Part shown: positions 37,359 through 48,055 of the stretch, piece by piece | Position numbering within the stretch: the stretch's first letter is position 1 | How the letters are laid out: every line of letters starts with the position of its first letter | NCBI RefSeq assembly: GCF_003363715.1 | Contig: NZ_QREV01000001.1 | Span: forward strand, 1-64,000 | Reading direction: 5' to 3' | Source: Parabacteroides acidifaciens | Lineage (GTDB): Bacteria; Bacteroidota; Bacteroidia; Bacteroidales; Tannerellaceae | DNA: 64,000 nucleotides | Notes under the pieces: model-generated | Told to the model about the DNA's origin: nothing | The model's database searches: none | What the model saw: the letters and a program-made list of their open reading frames with translations, nothing else | Translations under genes and position numbers: made by a program

Positions 37359-37700
37359 TTATTTTATAACAATTGATTTGATCCTTAGTTCCCGCCCTTT
37401 TGTGATATTAACCAGATAAGAACCGCAATTCGGGCAGGGTGAAAATAAGTTTCCGACCGGAAAGACCGTCTCGCAATCGGAACACTGTCCTTCCCCGTCT
37501 ATATAATGACGAATGATCTTTGCCTTCTCAAGCAAGGTTCCCTTCACCGCACTTTCCATCGCAAACTCGAGCGTCTGCAATTCGACTCCTGCAAGCCTGC
37601 CGATCTCGAGTTCCACCTCTTCTATCTGTGAAGAATGGTGTTCACGGGCTTGTTGTTCGGATAATTGGACTATACTTTGAGCAATTGATAATTCGTGCAT
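37359..37700 (-). CDS. hypA: Hydrogenase nickel metallochaperone HypA
   Basis: A 113-residue HypA of normal length. The start at 37700 gives the diagnostic MHELSIAQ N terminus (His2 and Glu3 bind Ni). The C-terminal half has the structural zinc site CSDCE...CPNCG. It hands nickel to the hydrogenase large-subunit precursor with HypB. It lies 34 bp after hypF. Confidence 0.96.
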   Translation of the reverse strand: MHELSIAQSIVQLSEQQAREHHSSQIEEVELEIGRLAGVELQTLEFAMESAVKGTLLEKAKIIRHYIDGEGQCSDCETVFPVGNLFSPCPNCGSYLVNITKGRELRIKSIVIK

Positions 37701-37734
37701 GGCAACGATAGATGTTTTCTGTTTTAAATCAATA

Positions 37735-40017
37735 CTACTTTCCTTCATATAGAGAAGCTGCAATTGCCAGTTGTCCGACAGCTATTCCTCCATCATTGCA
37801 GGGAATACGTCCCGGGACATATAAGGGGATGTTTTCCTTGGCAAACATACGCTGCAACTGCTCCGTCAAACGTTTGTTCTGAAAGCAACCGCCGGAAATC
37901 ACAACCTTCTCCACTCCCGTCTGCAACCTGTACAGCTTCGCTTTCTCCAACAACAACCATGACAGCGTATTATGGAAACGGGCAGACAAATCTCCTGCCG
38001 AGACACCTGCGTTCAGATCCTCTAAGATTCCTTTCAGCACCGGACGCATGGAAATAACCTCTTCTTCTATTAGAACAGAATAACGGCTTTGATGTTCATC
38101 CGATGCTAATTGTTCCAACTTGACAGGCGCTTCTGCTTGATGCGTGGAAACATCGCAAACACCCAATAACGAGGCGACAGCATCGAACAGTCTGCCTGCA
38201 CTGGACGTATAAGGCGTATTAATGCCTTTCTCCATCATCTTCAGAAGCATTTGTATTTTAGCCTCTCCGATTCGCTGCACAAAGCCGGACGGGAAAGGCA
38301 GTTCTTCCCCGAAATAATGCCACAGGCAGGCAACCGCCATGCGCCAAGGCTCTGTCGATGCTTTGTCACCTCCCGGAAGCGGCACATATTCCAGATGCGA
38401 AAGCCGCTTATAGCTCCTGCGGTCGCAAAGAAATATTTCGCCGCCCCACGCTTTGCCGTCGTCACCTAAGCCCGTTCCGTCCAACACGAGTGCGATCACT
38501 GGCTCATCGAGGCCATATTCCAACATACAAGCTGCCGCATGTGCATGATGATGCTGTACGTGCAGCAAAGGGAGATGCAGGTCCGAAGAGAGACGCTCCG
38601 CTTCACGCGAGGAAAGATAGTCCGGATGCAGATCGCACACCAGACGAGACGGCCGGAAACGGAAAAGATGACGGAAACGTTCGAGCGACTCCGTGTAAAA
38701 CTGGTATGTTTCCCAATTCTTCAGGTCGCCGATATACTGGCTTTGCAGGATCGTCTCTCCTTTTCCCAATGCAAAAGTGTTCACCTTTTCGGCACCGAAA
38801 GCCAAAATACCTTCCACCGGCATATCGGCAAAGAAAGGCTCCGGCACGTATCCACGCGAACGGCGCATCAGGCAAGGCTGTCCGCCGCAAACCTGCAGGA
38901 CGGAATCGTCCACCCGGTTATGGATATCCCGATTATGATGAAGCAAAAGCGGCACTTTTCCCGCCAGTTGCCTTTCGGCTTCTCCGGGCGTGATGGCAAT
39001 CGGGCAATCGCTGAGATTACCGCTCGTCATTACTAACACAGGCGTGTCCAACCGTTCGAACCAATCCTCATGGATCGGCATATAAGGAAGCATACACCCT
39101 AATGTCTGCATCCCCGGATTGACAGAGGCAGCCAGCGGACGACGTTGTTTCAGCAACACGATCGGACGGCGCCACGAAAGGAGACATTCCTCTTCCACCT
39201 CGTTCAACCATGCAAACTGCCGGACCTGTTCCGGATTGCGGAACATCACGGCAAAGGGCTTCCCGTCGCGCTGCTTGATCTCCCGGAGGCGGGCGACAGC
39301 CTGCTCGTTCGTCGCGTCGCAGACCAGATGATAACCGCCGATCCCTTTTGCCGCGATCACCTCTCCTTCCCCAAGCAAGCGGGACGAGAGGGCGAGCAGC
39401 TCCGGATAGTCCGTCAGTGTTTCCCTGTTATATAATGTGTAGTAAGAAGGCCCGCAATGGTTACAGGCAACCGGTTCGGCATGAAAGCGGCGATCGCTGA
39501 CGGTCGTATATTCCTTCCGGCATTCGGAGCACATCGGAAAAGCCGACATAGTCGTCTGCCGCCTGTCGTAAGGCAGATCGCAGATAATGGAAAAGCGCGG
39601 CCCGCAAAGGGTACAGTTGATAAAAGGATATTGCAGGCGGTGCGGTTGCGCCTTCCTGTCGCGCAGACATTCAGGACAGACGGCAATATCGGGAGCTACC
39701 TGCGTCACTTCGTCCGAATCCGAACGACTGGGAGTAATACGAAAATCCGTATAGGGGTTTTCTTTCATCACTATTTCCGAAACCGAGATACGATGGATGG
39801 AAGCCACGACCGGATGTTCGCGCCGGATGCGCCCGATAAGCTGTTCACGCTGCAAGGCTGTCAAGGCGGCACGGATGCAGACCCCGTTGTTCCGGTTGTC
39901 CACCTCTCCGCTAATTCCCATCTCACTGGCTATGCGATAAATAAACGGGCGGAAGCCTACTCCCTGTACTAAACCCTGAATGGTCAGAACTGATATGACA
40001 ACACCCGTCTTTTTCAT
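37735..40017 (-). CDS. hypF: Carbamoyltransferase HypF
   Basis: A 760-residue enzyme that makes the thiocarbamate (later cyanide) ligands of the [NiFe] site from carbamoyl phosphate. Domains in order: acylphosphatase (GVGFRPFIYR, about 15-90), two zinc fingers (CPECLRD...CTLCGP and CSECRKE...CNHCGP, about 105-185), YrdC/Sua5-like (about 200-375), and a Kae1-like domain with HHHAHAAACM and GTGLGDDG. It is first in the leftward hyp unit behind a well-formed promoter. Confidence 0.97.
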   Translation of the reverse strand: MKKTGVVISVLTIQGLVQGVGFRPFIYRIASEMGISGEVDNRNNGVCIRAALTALQREQLIGRIRREHPVVASIHRISVSEIVMKENPYTDFRITPSRSDSDEVTQVAPDIAVCPECLRDRKAQPHRLQYPFINCTLCGPRFSIICDLPYDRRQTTMSAFPMCSECRKEYTTVSDRRFHAEPVACNHCGPSYYTLYNRETLTDYPELLALSSRLLGEGEVIAAKGIGGYHLVCDATNEQAVARLREIKQRDGKPFAVMFRNPEQVRQFAWLNEVEEECLLSWRRPIVLLKQRRPLAASVNPGMQTLGCMLPYMPIHEDWFERLDTPVLVMTSGNLSDCPIAITPGEAERQLAGKVPLLLHHNRDIHNRVDDSVLQVCGGQPCLMRRSRGYVPEPFFADMPVEGILAFGAEKVNTFALGKGETILQSQYIGDLKNWETYQFYTESLERFRHLFRFRPSRLVCDLHPDYLSSREAERLSSDLHLPLLHVQHHHAHAAACMLEYGLDEPVIALVLDGTGLGDDGKAWGGEIFLCDRRSYKRLSHLEYVPLPGGDKASTEPWRMAVACLWHYFGEELPFPSGFVQRIGEAKIQMLLKMMEKGINTPYTSSAGRLFDAVASLLGVCDVSTHQAEAPVKLEQLASDEHQSRYSVLIEEEVISMRPVLKGILEDLNAGVSAGDLSARFHNTLSWLLLEKAKLYRLQTGVEKVVISGGCFQNKRLTEQLQRMFAKENIPLYVPGRIPCNDGGIAVGQLAIAASLYEGK

Positions 40018-40037
40018 CTTTTCAATTTACGTTTTGA

Positions 40038-40069
40038 CAAATGTAACCCCTTTCCTAAGAATAAACAAA
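40038..40069 (-). promoter_or_regulatory. hypF: Promoter of hypF-hypA-hypB
   Basis: On the reverse strand, TTTG (40066-40069), a 20-base spacer and TACATTTG (40038-40045) form an exact match to the Bacteroidetes consensus, 20 bases before the hypF ATG. Confidence 0.8.
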
Positions 40070-40168
40070 CATGCCGAATGGCTATTTTCTATAACCCTTA
40101 TAAATTATATCTATCCGGGAGATAAACAGAAATGTGTGATATGATACATTTCTTCTGAACATATTGCC

Positions 40169-40176
40169 TACTTTTG
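40169..40176 (+). promoter_or_regulatory. hypC: -7 box of the hypC-to-protease operon
   Basis: TACTTTTG matches TAnnTTTG, 33 bases before the hypC ATG at 40210. It covers the earlier in-frame ATG at 40174, so that start is unlikely. The -33 element is weak. Confidence 0.55.
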
Positions 40177-40209
40177 GAGTTAGATAAATATAACAAAGAT
40201 TATACTACT

Positions 40210-40437
40210 ATGTGTCTTGCTATACCTGGAAAAATACTGAGCGTCGACGATTCTATTCCTGAGCTTAAAATGGCTAAAGTAGATTTTAGCGGGATTGTGA
40301 AAAACATCTGCATCCAATGGGTCGATGCAGGTGAAGGCGATTATGTCCTGGCACATGCCGGGATGGCGATTGCCGTTGTCGATGCCGAACAGGCTTGCGA
40401 AACGCTGGAAGATCTGAAGAAACTGACAATCGAATGA
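40210..40437 (+). CDS. hypC: Hydrogenase maturation chaperone HypC
   Basis: A 75-residue chaperone with the invariant N terminus MCLAIPGK (Cys2 binds the Fe(CN)2CO unit with HypD) and the family ending HAGMAIAVVDAEQA. It carries the iron centre to the large-subunit precursor. It is first of the rightward operon, and its stop overlaps the hypD ATG. Confidence 0.97.
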   Translation: MCLAIPGKILSVDDSIPELKMAKVDFSGIVKNICIQWVDAGEGDYVLAHAGMAIAVVDAEQACETLEDLKKLTIE

Positions 40438-41537
40438 AATACATCGATGAATACCGGGATACGGAACAGGTCCGGTCACTTGTGCGGGCTATCCGGAAGG
40501 TGGTGACGAAACCCTGGCATATCATGGAGATATGCGGAGGACAAACGCATGCCATTGCCCGATATCGCCTGGAAGAGATGCTGCCGGAAAAGGTCAGGCT
40601 ACTTCACGGGCCGGGCTGTCCGGTCTGCGTGACACCTGTCGGGATTATCGATCGGGCGCTCGGACTGGCGAAACGGCAGGATGTCATACTGGCCTCTTTC
40701 GGCGATATGATGCGCGTGCCGGGAAGCCGGGAAGACCTGCTCCGGGCGAAGGCGCACGGGGCGGATGTCCGAATGTTATACTCGCCGTTGGACGCCGTAG
40801 ACCTGGCTGTCCGCTATCCGGATAAGCAAATTGTATTTTTCGCGATAGGGTTTGAGACGACTGCCCCTGTGCACATGATGGCCCTGAAAGAGGCGATACG
40901 CCGGAAACTGGATAACTTCTCATTGCTCACTTCCCTGTTCATGGTTCCACCGGCCATAGAGGCGATCTTGACAGACGCCGGGTCACGCGTGGACGGTTTC
41001 CTGACAGCCGGTCATGTCTGTGCTATCACCGGGAACGGTGACTATCACCACCTGGCCGCCCGCTATAAAACACCGATGGTTGTCACCGGGTTCGAACCGG
41101 CCGACCTGCTCTATGGCATTTACCGCTGCCTGCTTCAGCTGGAAGCGGGTATATATAAGGTTGAAAATGCCTATAAACGGGCTGTTCCCGAAGAGGGAAA
41201 TCCGGCAGCCCGCGCCCTGATGGCAGAGATGCTTGAAAGCTGTGACCAGGAATGGCGGGGGATCGGAATAATTCCACAAAGCGGGATGCGTCTGAAAGAA
41301 GCGTTTGCACGATACGATACCGCCCGGCGTTTTCCTTTGCCGGCTGACGAGCAGCCTCTTTGCGATTCCGCGCCGAGCGTGGGAAGGGAGCGGTGCATCG
41401 CCGGCGACATCATGCGGGGAATCAAACAAACCAAAGACTGCCCCTTCTTCGGAACCTACTGTACTCCGGAACATCCGGCCGGCGCACCGATGGTTTCATC
41501 GGAAGGTGTATGTGCAGCTTATTATAAATACAAATAA
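40434..41537 (+). CDS. hypD: Hydrogenase Fe-CN-CO assembly protein HypD
   Basis: A 367-residue scaffold for the Fe(CN)2CO cofactor. Conserved features are EICGGQTHA, GPGCPVCVTP, GFETTAPV and a C-terminal [4Fe-4S]-type Cys set (CDSAPSVGRERCIAGDIMRG...CPFFGTYC). The start at 40434 (MKYIDEYRD) overlaps the hypC stop as ATGA. The upstream in-frame ATG at 40395 lies inside hypC and is rejected. Confidence 0.96.
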   Translation: MKYIDEYRDTEQVRSLVRAIRKVVTKPWHIMEICGGQTHAIARYRLEEMLPEKVRLLHGPGCPVCVTPVGIIDRALGLAKRQDVILASFGDMMRVPGSREDLLRAKAHGADVRMLYSPLDAVDLAVRYPDKQIVFFAIGFETTAPVHMMALKEAIRRKLDNFSLLTSLFMVPPAIEAILTDAGSRVDGFLTAGHVCAITGNGDYHHLAARYKTPMVVTGFEPADLLYGIYRCLLQLEAGIYKVENAYKRAVPEEGNPAARALMAEMLESCDQEWRGIGIIPQSGMRLKEAFARYDTARRFPLPADEQPLCDSAPSVGRERCIAGDIMRGIKQTKDCPFFGTYCTPEHPAGAPMVSSEGVCAAYYKYK

Positions 41538-41548
41538 GACAACGAGAT

Positions 41549-42589
41549 ATGATAACAACCAATTGTCCCCTCCCTTTTACCGACTCCGACTGCGTGCTGC
41601 TGGCACATGGCGGCGGGGGACGGCTGACGCACGAACTGATCAGCGGCATTTTCTACCCTGCCTTCCGCAACCCGTTGTTGGAACAGGACCACGACGGATG
41701 CGTCTTTCCAGTGGAAGCCAGGCGGATGGCCTGCTCGACCGATTCCTTCGTAGTAGACCCGATCTTCTTTCCCGGCGGTGATATCGGCGATCTGGCCGTG
41801 AACGGGACAGTGAATGACCTTGCCTGCTGTGGCGCCCGTCCGCTTTACCTGACAGCTGGGTTTATACTGGAAGAAGGGCTTCCGCTGTCTGACCTCCGAC
41901 GCATCGTCGGGTCGATGAAAGCTGCTGCCGAACGGGCTGGCGTGCAGATCGTGGCTGGCGATACGAAAGTGGTGGAACGGGGCAAATGCGACAAACTGTT
42001 CATCAATACAAGCGGCATCGGTGTCGTACGCGAAGGTGTCCGCATCTCCCCCGACAGAGCACAACCCGGCGACGTGGTGATATGCAGCGGACCGATCGGC
42101 CCTCACGGCATCACCATCCTCTCCGCCCGCGAAAGCCTCGGGTTCGAGACAAACCTGAAAAGCGACACGGTTTCGCTGAACAATATGATTGCCGGCTTGT
42201 TGGATTCTATAGAGGACGTCCATGTCCTGCGCGACCCCACACGGGGAGGCGTGAGCGGGACACTGAACGAGATCGCACAGGCTGCCGGCGTGGAGATCAT
42301 CCTGGACGAGGCTTCGCTGCCCATCCCGGATGCTGTGCGCGGAGCTTCGGAGATATTGGGCCTCGATCCGCTTTATGTGGCCAACGAGGGCCTGGTGCTG
42401 GCAATCCTGCCGGAAGAGAAGGCGGACAAAGCGCTCGCTATCATGCGAAACTGTCCCGAAGGGAAAGGAGCTGCCATTATTGGCCATATCGCCATGAAAG
42501 GCAAACCGTTGGTGAAGATGAAAACGTTGTATGGCAACTACCGGATCGTCGATATGCTCAGCGGGGAACAGTTGCCGAGGATATGCTGA
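41549..42589 (+). CDS. hypE: Carbamoyl dehydratase HypE
   Basis: A 346-residue PurM-like enzyme that dehydrates the C-terminal thiocarboxamide made by HypF into thiocyanate. It has LAHGGGGRLTHELI, the DPIFFPGGDIGDLAVNGTVND ATP-binding core in two parts, and RDPTRGGVSG. It ends with the required PRIC, whose terminal Cys is the modified residue. It is 11 bp after hypD and 24 bp before the small-subunit gene. Confidence 0.97.
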   Translation: MITTNCPLPFTDSDCVLLAHGGGGRLTHELISGIFYPAFRNPLLEQDHDGCVFPVEARRMACSTDSFVVDPIFFPGGDIGDLAVNGTVNDLACCGARPLYLTAGFILEEGLPLSDLRRIVGSMKAAAERAGVQIVAGDTKVVERGKCDKLFINTSGIGVVREGVRISPDRAQPGDVVICSGPIGPHGITILSARESLGFETNLKSDTVSLNNMIAGLLDSIEDVHVLRDPTRGGVSGTLNEIAQAAGVEIILDEASLPIPDAVRGASEILGLDPLYVANEGLVLAILPEEKADKALAIMRNCPEGKGAAIIGHIAMKGKPLVKMKTLYGNYRIVDMLSGEQLPRIC

Positions 42590-42613
42590 TTTAGGGAGAA
42601 GAAAGAAACACAA

Positions 42614-43723
42614 ATGACTAAGGATATGGATAATAAAAGACCGTCTATCTACGAAGAATGCCTGGAGAGAGGCATCTCGCGCCGGGATTTCCTGAAATTC
42701 TGTACCACCGTTGCCGCCCTTATCGGACTCGAATCGAGCGGTGTGGCACAAGTAGTAAAAGCACTCGAAACGAAGCCCCGACTGCCTGTCATCTGGCTCC
42801 ACCTGCAGGAATGCACCTGCTGTAGCGAATCGTTCATCCGCTCCTATCATCCTACGGTGGGGAACCTGCTGTTCGATAACATCTCGCTCGACTACACCGA
42901 GACGCTGATGGCTGCCTCCGGTTTCCAGGCTGAAGCCTGCAAAGAGGAGACCATGAAGAAATATTGGGGAGAATATCTCCTGATGATCGAAGGCTCCATC
43001 CCTACCCGCGATGAAGCCTACTGCTGTGTCGGCGGAAAGAGCGCGATGCAGATCGTCGAAGAATGCGCCGAAGGGGCGAAAGCGATCATCGCATGGGGTA
43101 ATTGCGCATCGGCCGGCTGCGTACAAGCCGCCAATCCTAATCCGACAGGAGCGAAAGCCATCCACAAACTGATCAAAGGCAAACCGCTGATGAATGTGCA
43201 GGGTTGCCCTCCTATCGCTGACGTGATGACGGGCGTTATCGTCTATATGCTGACCTACGACCGCATGCCGCAGCTCGACGCATTAGGACGTCCGAAGATG
43301 TTCTACAACCGCCGCGTACATGACACCTGCTACCGCCGCGCCAACTTCGACGCCGGCCTCTTTGTCGAGAGTTTTGACGACGAGAATGCCAAACGCGGTT
43401 ACTGCCTTTACAAGGTGGGCTGCAAAGGGCCGAACACCTATAACTCCTGCGGTATCATTAAATGGAACGAGAGCACCAGCTACCCGATCCAGAGCGGGCA
43501 TCCTTGCTTAGGGTGCAGCGAAGCAGGGTTCTGGGACATGAGCCCCTTCTATAAACGATTGCCCGACGTGCATGGCTTCGGTATCGAGGCAACTGCCGAC
43601 CAGATCGGCCTGGCAGTTGGCGCCGCGACAGTTGCCGGTATTGCCGTACACGCCGTAGCCACTAACATACGCAAGAAGGAACTCATCGACAACGATGAGC
43701 CCGAAAGCAAATCCACCATCTAA
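42614..43723 (+). CDS. [NiFe] hydrogenase small subunit
   Basis: A 369-residue iron-sulfur subunit of a group 1 uptake hydrogenase. The Tat signal ISRRDFLKF is at 21-29, so it is folded before export. Cluster ligands include ECTCCSES, GNCASAGC, NVQGCPP, the His/Cys set from HDTCYRR, and CGIIKWN...HPCLGCSE. A C-terminal hydrophobic anchor (about 333-352) holds it in the membrane facing the periplasm. It passes electrons from the large subunit to the cytochrome b encoded downstream. An ATG at codon 5 is an alternative start. Confidence 0.96.
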   Translation: MTKDMDNKRPSIYEECLERGISRRDFLKFCTTVAALIGLESSGVAQVVKALETKPRLPVIWLHLQECTCCSESFIRSYHPTVGNLLFDNISLDYTETLMAASGFQAEACKEETMKKYWGEYLLMIEGSIPTRDEAYCCVGGKSAMQIVEECAEGAKAIIAWGNCASAGCVQAANPNPTGAKAIHKLIKGKPLMNVQGCPPIADVMTGVIVYMLTYDRMPQLDALGRPKMFYNRRVHDTCYRRANFDAGLFVESFDDENAKRGYCLYKVGCKGPNTYNSCGIIKWNESTSYPIQSGHPCLGCSEAGFWDMSPFYKRLPDVHGFGIEATADQIGLAVGAATVAGIAVHAVATNIRKKELIDNDEPESKSTI

Positions 43724-43770
43724 CCTCCATTTCTTAATTCTTAATTATCAATTATTAATTCAAAAGAGTC

Positions 43771-45492
<1,722 letters not shown>

Positions 45493-45504
45493 TCATGCAG
45501 TTCA

Positions 45505-46245
45505 ATGAAAAGTCGTAAGAAACGTTTAAGAGAAGTATATGTGTGGGAGCTTCCCGTGCGCATCTATCACTGGTTGAATGCACTCTGTATCGTGATACTC
45601 TGCATCACCGGTTTCATCATAGCCGATCCGCCCGCCATCATGACAGAAACGGAGGCTAACTTCAGTTATTGGTTCGGGACGGTGCGCTTCATCCATTTTG
45701 TGGCGGCGTTCGTGTTCTTCTTCAACTTCGTTTTCCGCCTGTATTGGGGATTCGTCGGGAACCGGTATGCGCGCTGGAATAACTTCATCCCGCTGAAGAA
45801 GTCGCAATGGAAAGAGATTGTCGAAGTGATAAAAGTGGATATCCTGATGATCAAGAACAAGCCGGTAGACAGTATCGGGCATAACGCGTTGGCGAGTGTG
45901 ATCTATTTCGGCATCTTCTGGGCCTTCCTGCTGCAATCCATAACCGGATTCGGCCTGTATGCCAAGATGAGCGAGTCCATATTTCCGCAACTCTTCGCCT
46001 GGACAGTCCCATTGATGGGCGGCGATCTGGTGGCACGCGAGATTCATCATTTCCTGATGTGGTTCTTCATCCTTTTCGCGATCGTGCACATTTACCTGGT
46101 GTTCTACCATGATTATATCGAGCAACGTGGCGAAACGTCCTCCATCATCGGCGGCTGGAAGTTTATCGAAGAAGAGATTGCCGATAAGGAAGAAGTCACG
46201 GAGACAGCCGAAACAATCACCAAATCAGCCCGCAAAAATGAATGA
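45505..46245 (+). CDS. Hydrogenase b-type cytochrome subunit (HyaC-like)
   Basis: A 246-residue membrane cytochrome. Four or five hydrophobic segments (about 20-40, 60-85, 135-155, 180-205) carry haem-ligand His candidates in YHWLNAL, RFIHFVAAF and EIHHFLMWFF...HIYLVFYHD. It anchors the hydrogenase and passes electrons from H2 to menaquinone. The tail is charged and cytoplasmic. It is 12 bp after the large-subunit gene, and its end overlaps the protease gene by 8 bases. Confidence 0.94.
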   Translation: MKSRKKRLREVYVWELPVRIYHWLNALCIVILCITGFIIADPPAIMTETEANFSYWFGTVRFIHFVAAFVFFFNFVFRLYWGFVGNRYARWNNFIPLKKSQWKEIVEVIKVDILMIKNKPVDSIGHNALASVIYFGIFWAFLLQSITGFGLYAKMSESIFPQLFAWTVPLMGGDLVAREIHHFLMWFFILFAIVHIYLVFYHDYIEQRGETSSIIGGWKFIEEEIADKEEVTETAETITKSARKNE

Positions 46246-46693
46246 GAAGATATTGATCCTGGGTGTCGGCAACCTGCTGTTGAAAGACGAAGGTGTCGGC
46301 ATCCACGTAATCCGCGCCCTGGAAAACGAGGAACTGCCTCCCAACGTCTCCCTGATGGACGGCGGGACAGGCGGATTGCACCTGATCGCCTGGATACAGG
46401 ATTACGACCGTATTATCATGGTCGACGCCACGCTCGACGATAATCTGCCGGGCACCATCCGCCTGATCCGTCCGCGCTATGCAACAGACTTCCCTCCGCT
46501 TATGAGTGCGCACGAGATCGGTCTCCGAGACATGATCGAGGCAATGATATTGACTGGGAAACTGCCGGATATCCAACTGATCGTTATCTCCGCAGCGGAT
46601 ATCAGCGAGGTGGGAATGGAACTGACGCCTGTTGTGGAAGCGGCAGTTCCGAAGGTGGTAGAGCTTATTCGATCCTGTTTATCTCACCAATGA
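46238..46693 (+). CDS. Hydrogenase maturation endopeptidase (HyaD/HybD-like)
   Basis: A 151-residue protease of the M52 family. It keeps GVGNLLLKDEGVG (metal-binding Glu/Asp), the VDATLDDN Asp region and SAHEIGL (His), which together sense the inserted nickel. It removes the C-terminal tail of the large subunit. The start at 46238 overlaps the cytochrome gene; the longer in-frame extension lies inside that gene. Its 3' end overlaps the convergent serpin gene by 29 bases. Confidence 0.95.
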   Translation: MNEKILILGVGNLLLKDEGVGIHVIRALENEELPPNVSLMDGGTGGLHLIAWIQDYDRIIMVDATLDDNLPGTIRLIRPRYATDFPPLMSAHEIGLRDMIEAMILTGKLPDIQLIVISAADISEVGMELTPVVEAAVPKVVELIRSCLSHQ

Positions 46694-47903
46694 AATAGAT
46701 CGCGCCCGTACTGTATTCGCTGATCAGATAAATAAACGGGCGGTTCACGAAGAAATCCATCTTCTGCATCTCCGGTCTCGGGCCCGGCGAAGAGACCCAG
46801 CCCTCTCCCATTGTGACGGTTTCGGCTTTCGTCCCTTCCTCGTCTACCTCTATGCGGGCTTTCTGCAAGGCGCGCGACAAAAAGATCCGTTCCCGGCTCA
46901 GTTTGGAGAAGTCTGCATCCGCAGCGGAAAATGCCGATGTGATGCCTAATGCCTGCAAGACATCATTCAGTTCGATATCGTATGAAGTCGAGAAACGGGG
47001 CAACTTCAAATGAATCTGATAACCATTACGGTTCTCGGGAAGCAGCCTCCACGATTCACCCGTCAACGAGGCGATCACTTCGGCATTCGTCACACCTTCG
47101 TCCGGCAACAGGATCGACATGGAAAACGCGCCGTTGCCGTATGAGCGTGACAACATACGATACTTCTCATGCTCGCAAACAACGCCGGAAAAAGAGGCAT
47201 TCATCATCTGCACCTCCTGCTCACGTCCCTGTGCATCGGTAAAGAGATCCTTCTTCGTATTGCTTGTCTCGAAAGGCGTGCTCCATTCGCCCCGGAAAGC
47301 AATTGCATTCAGTAAATAGATGCACGCATTCGGATTGATCTCATCCAATATCTTCGGAATCCGGCCATCCGTATTCTTGGAAGTCCAGTCGTTGATCTGT
47401 TTCAAGGCATCCGATTTGGAGAAATCCAGATTACGCACAGTAGCTTTATAATAGGACTCATTCGCCTCCCGGAAAGCCGGCAACACGTTAAGTCCGTTTC
47501 TTACCCAAATGGAGTTTGCCGTATGAACCGTTACCTGCGGGTCGATGTCGGCAGAGGCGACAAGCATCTTCTGGTTATACGCATTTATCTCATCAGGCTG
47601 CGCTCCCTCAAAGCCCAATGTCCAGGCGATCTCTTCCTCAGTCTTTCCGGCCGCTCCGTTATTAAGCATGGACATCATGTAGTTGACACTGATCGGCGAC
47701 AGGATAATATTAGCCGGCTGTGCATGGCTGCTGCTGACCTGGCGGAACAGGGAAAAGGCGAAATCGTTGCCTGCATCGGCAAGGGCTTGTTCGGACTTGG
47801 TCAACGGAATATCCGTGCGGTCTTTTTTACGCGGAACATCGTCGCCATTATCACAAGAGGCGAACGCACAAAGTACAAATAAGGCAAAAACAAGTTTCTT
47901 CAT
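46665..47903 (-). CDS. Serpin family lipoprotein
   Basis: A 412-residue serine/cysteine protease inhibitor. The signal peptide ends in the lipobox AFASC (Cys17), so it is a lipoprotein and possibly surface exposed. The serpin fold is complete: NIILSPISVNYMMSML, the hinge EEGTKAETVT, and the C-terminal NRPFIYLI. Counting from the hinge Gly as P15 places the scissile P1-P1' at about Ser-Ser in GWVSSPG; this is an estimate. Bacteroidetes serpins such as miropin block host or competitor proteases. It is convergent with and overlaps the hydrogenase protease gene. Confidence 0.93.
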   Translation of the reverse strand: MKKLVFALFVLCAFASCDNGDDVPRKKDRTDIPLTKSEQALADAGNDFAFSLFRQVSSSHAQPANIILSPISVNYMMSMLNNGAAGKTEEEIAWTLGFEGAQPDEINAYNQKMLVASADIDPQVTVHTANSIWVRNGLNVLPAFREANESYYKATVRNLDFSKSDALKQINDWTSKNTDGRIPKILDEINPNACIYLLNAIAFRGEWSTPFETSNTKKDLFTDAQGREQEVQMMNASFSGVVCEHEKYRMLSRSYGNGAFSMSILLPDEGVTNAEVIASLTGESWRLLPENRNGYQIHLKLPRFSTSYDIELNDVLQALGITSAFSAADADFSKLSRERIFLSRALQKARIEVDEEGTKAETVTMGEGWVSSPGPRPEMQKMDFFVNRPFIYLISEYSTGAIYFIGEINRIE

Positions 47904-47940
47904 GATTCTTTTCGTTTTATAATTAGTTTATATACAATAA

Positions 47941-47966
47941 ATGCAAGGCGAAAAGAAACCTTGCAT
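47941..47966. other. Hairpin in the hlyD-serpin gap
   Basis: ATGCAAGG (47941-47948) pairs with CCTTGCAT (47959-47966) around a 10-base loop. The leftward transcript continues as TTATTG, so it may terminate hlyD transcripts or lie in the serpin leader. Confidence 0.4.
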
Positions 47967-47987
47967 CATCTTCGGATAAAATTTACC

Positions 47988-48048
47988 GGACGCAGATAGC
48001 ACAGAAGATTGTCTGCGTTATTCTGCGTCCTCTGCGCTATCTGCGTCC
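47988..48048. repeat. 18-bp inverted repeat (GACGCAGATAGC type) after hlyD
   Basis: Arms 47988-48005 and 48031-48048 are complementary at 17 of 18 positions, with extra CTGCG words in the 25-base loop. It begins 8 bases past the hlyD stop. Elements of this CTGCGT type are, from memory, common between genes in Bacteroidales; it may act as a 3'-end hairpin. Confidence 0.75.
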
Positions 48049-48055
48049 AGTAATA

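Noticed and set aside
40395-40433. Upstream extension of hypD (MRNAGRSEE...)
   Set aside because: It lies inside hypC in another frame, and family members start at the MKYIDEY position, which overlaps the hypC stop.
41522-43165. A 547-codon open frame on the minus strand across hypE and the hydrogenase small-subunit gene
   Set aside because: It is antisense to two unmistakable genes with complete motifs, its translation shows no recognisable domain, and long antisense frames are expected in this GC-rich block.
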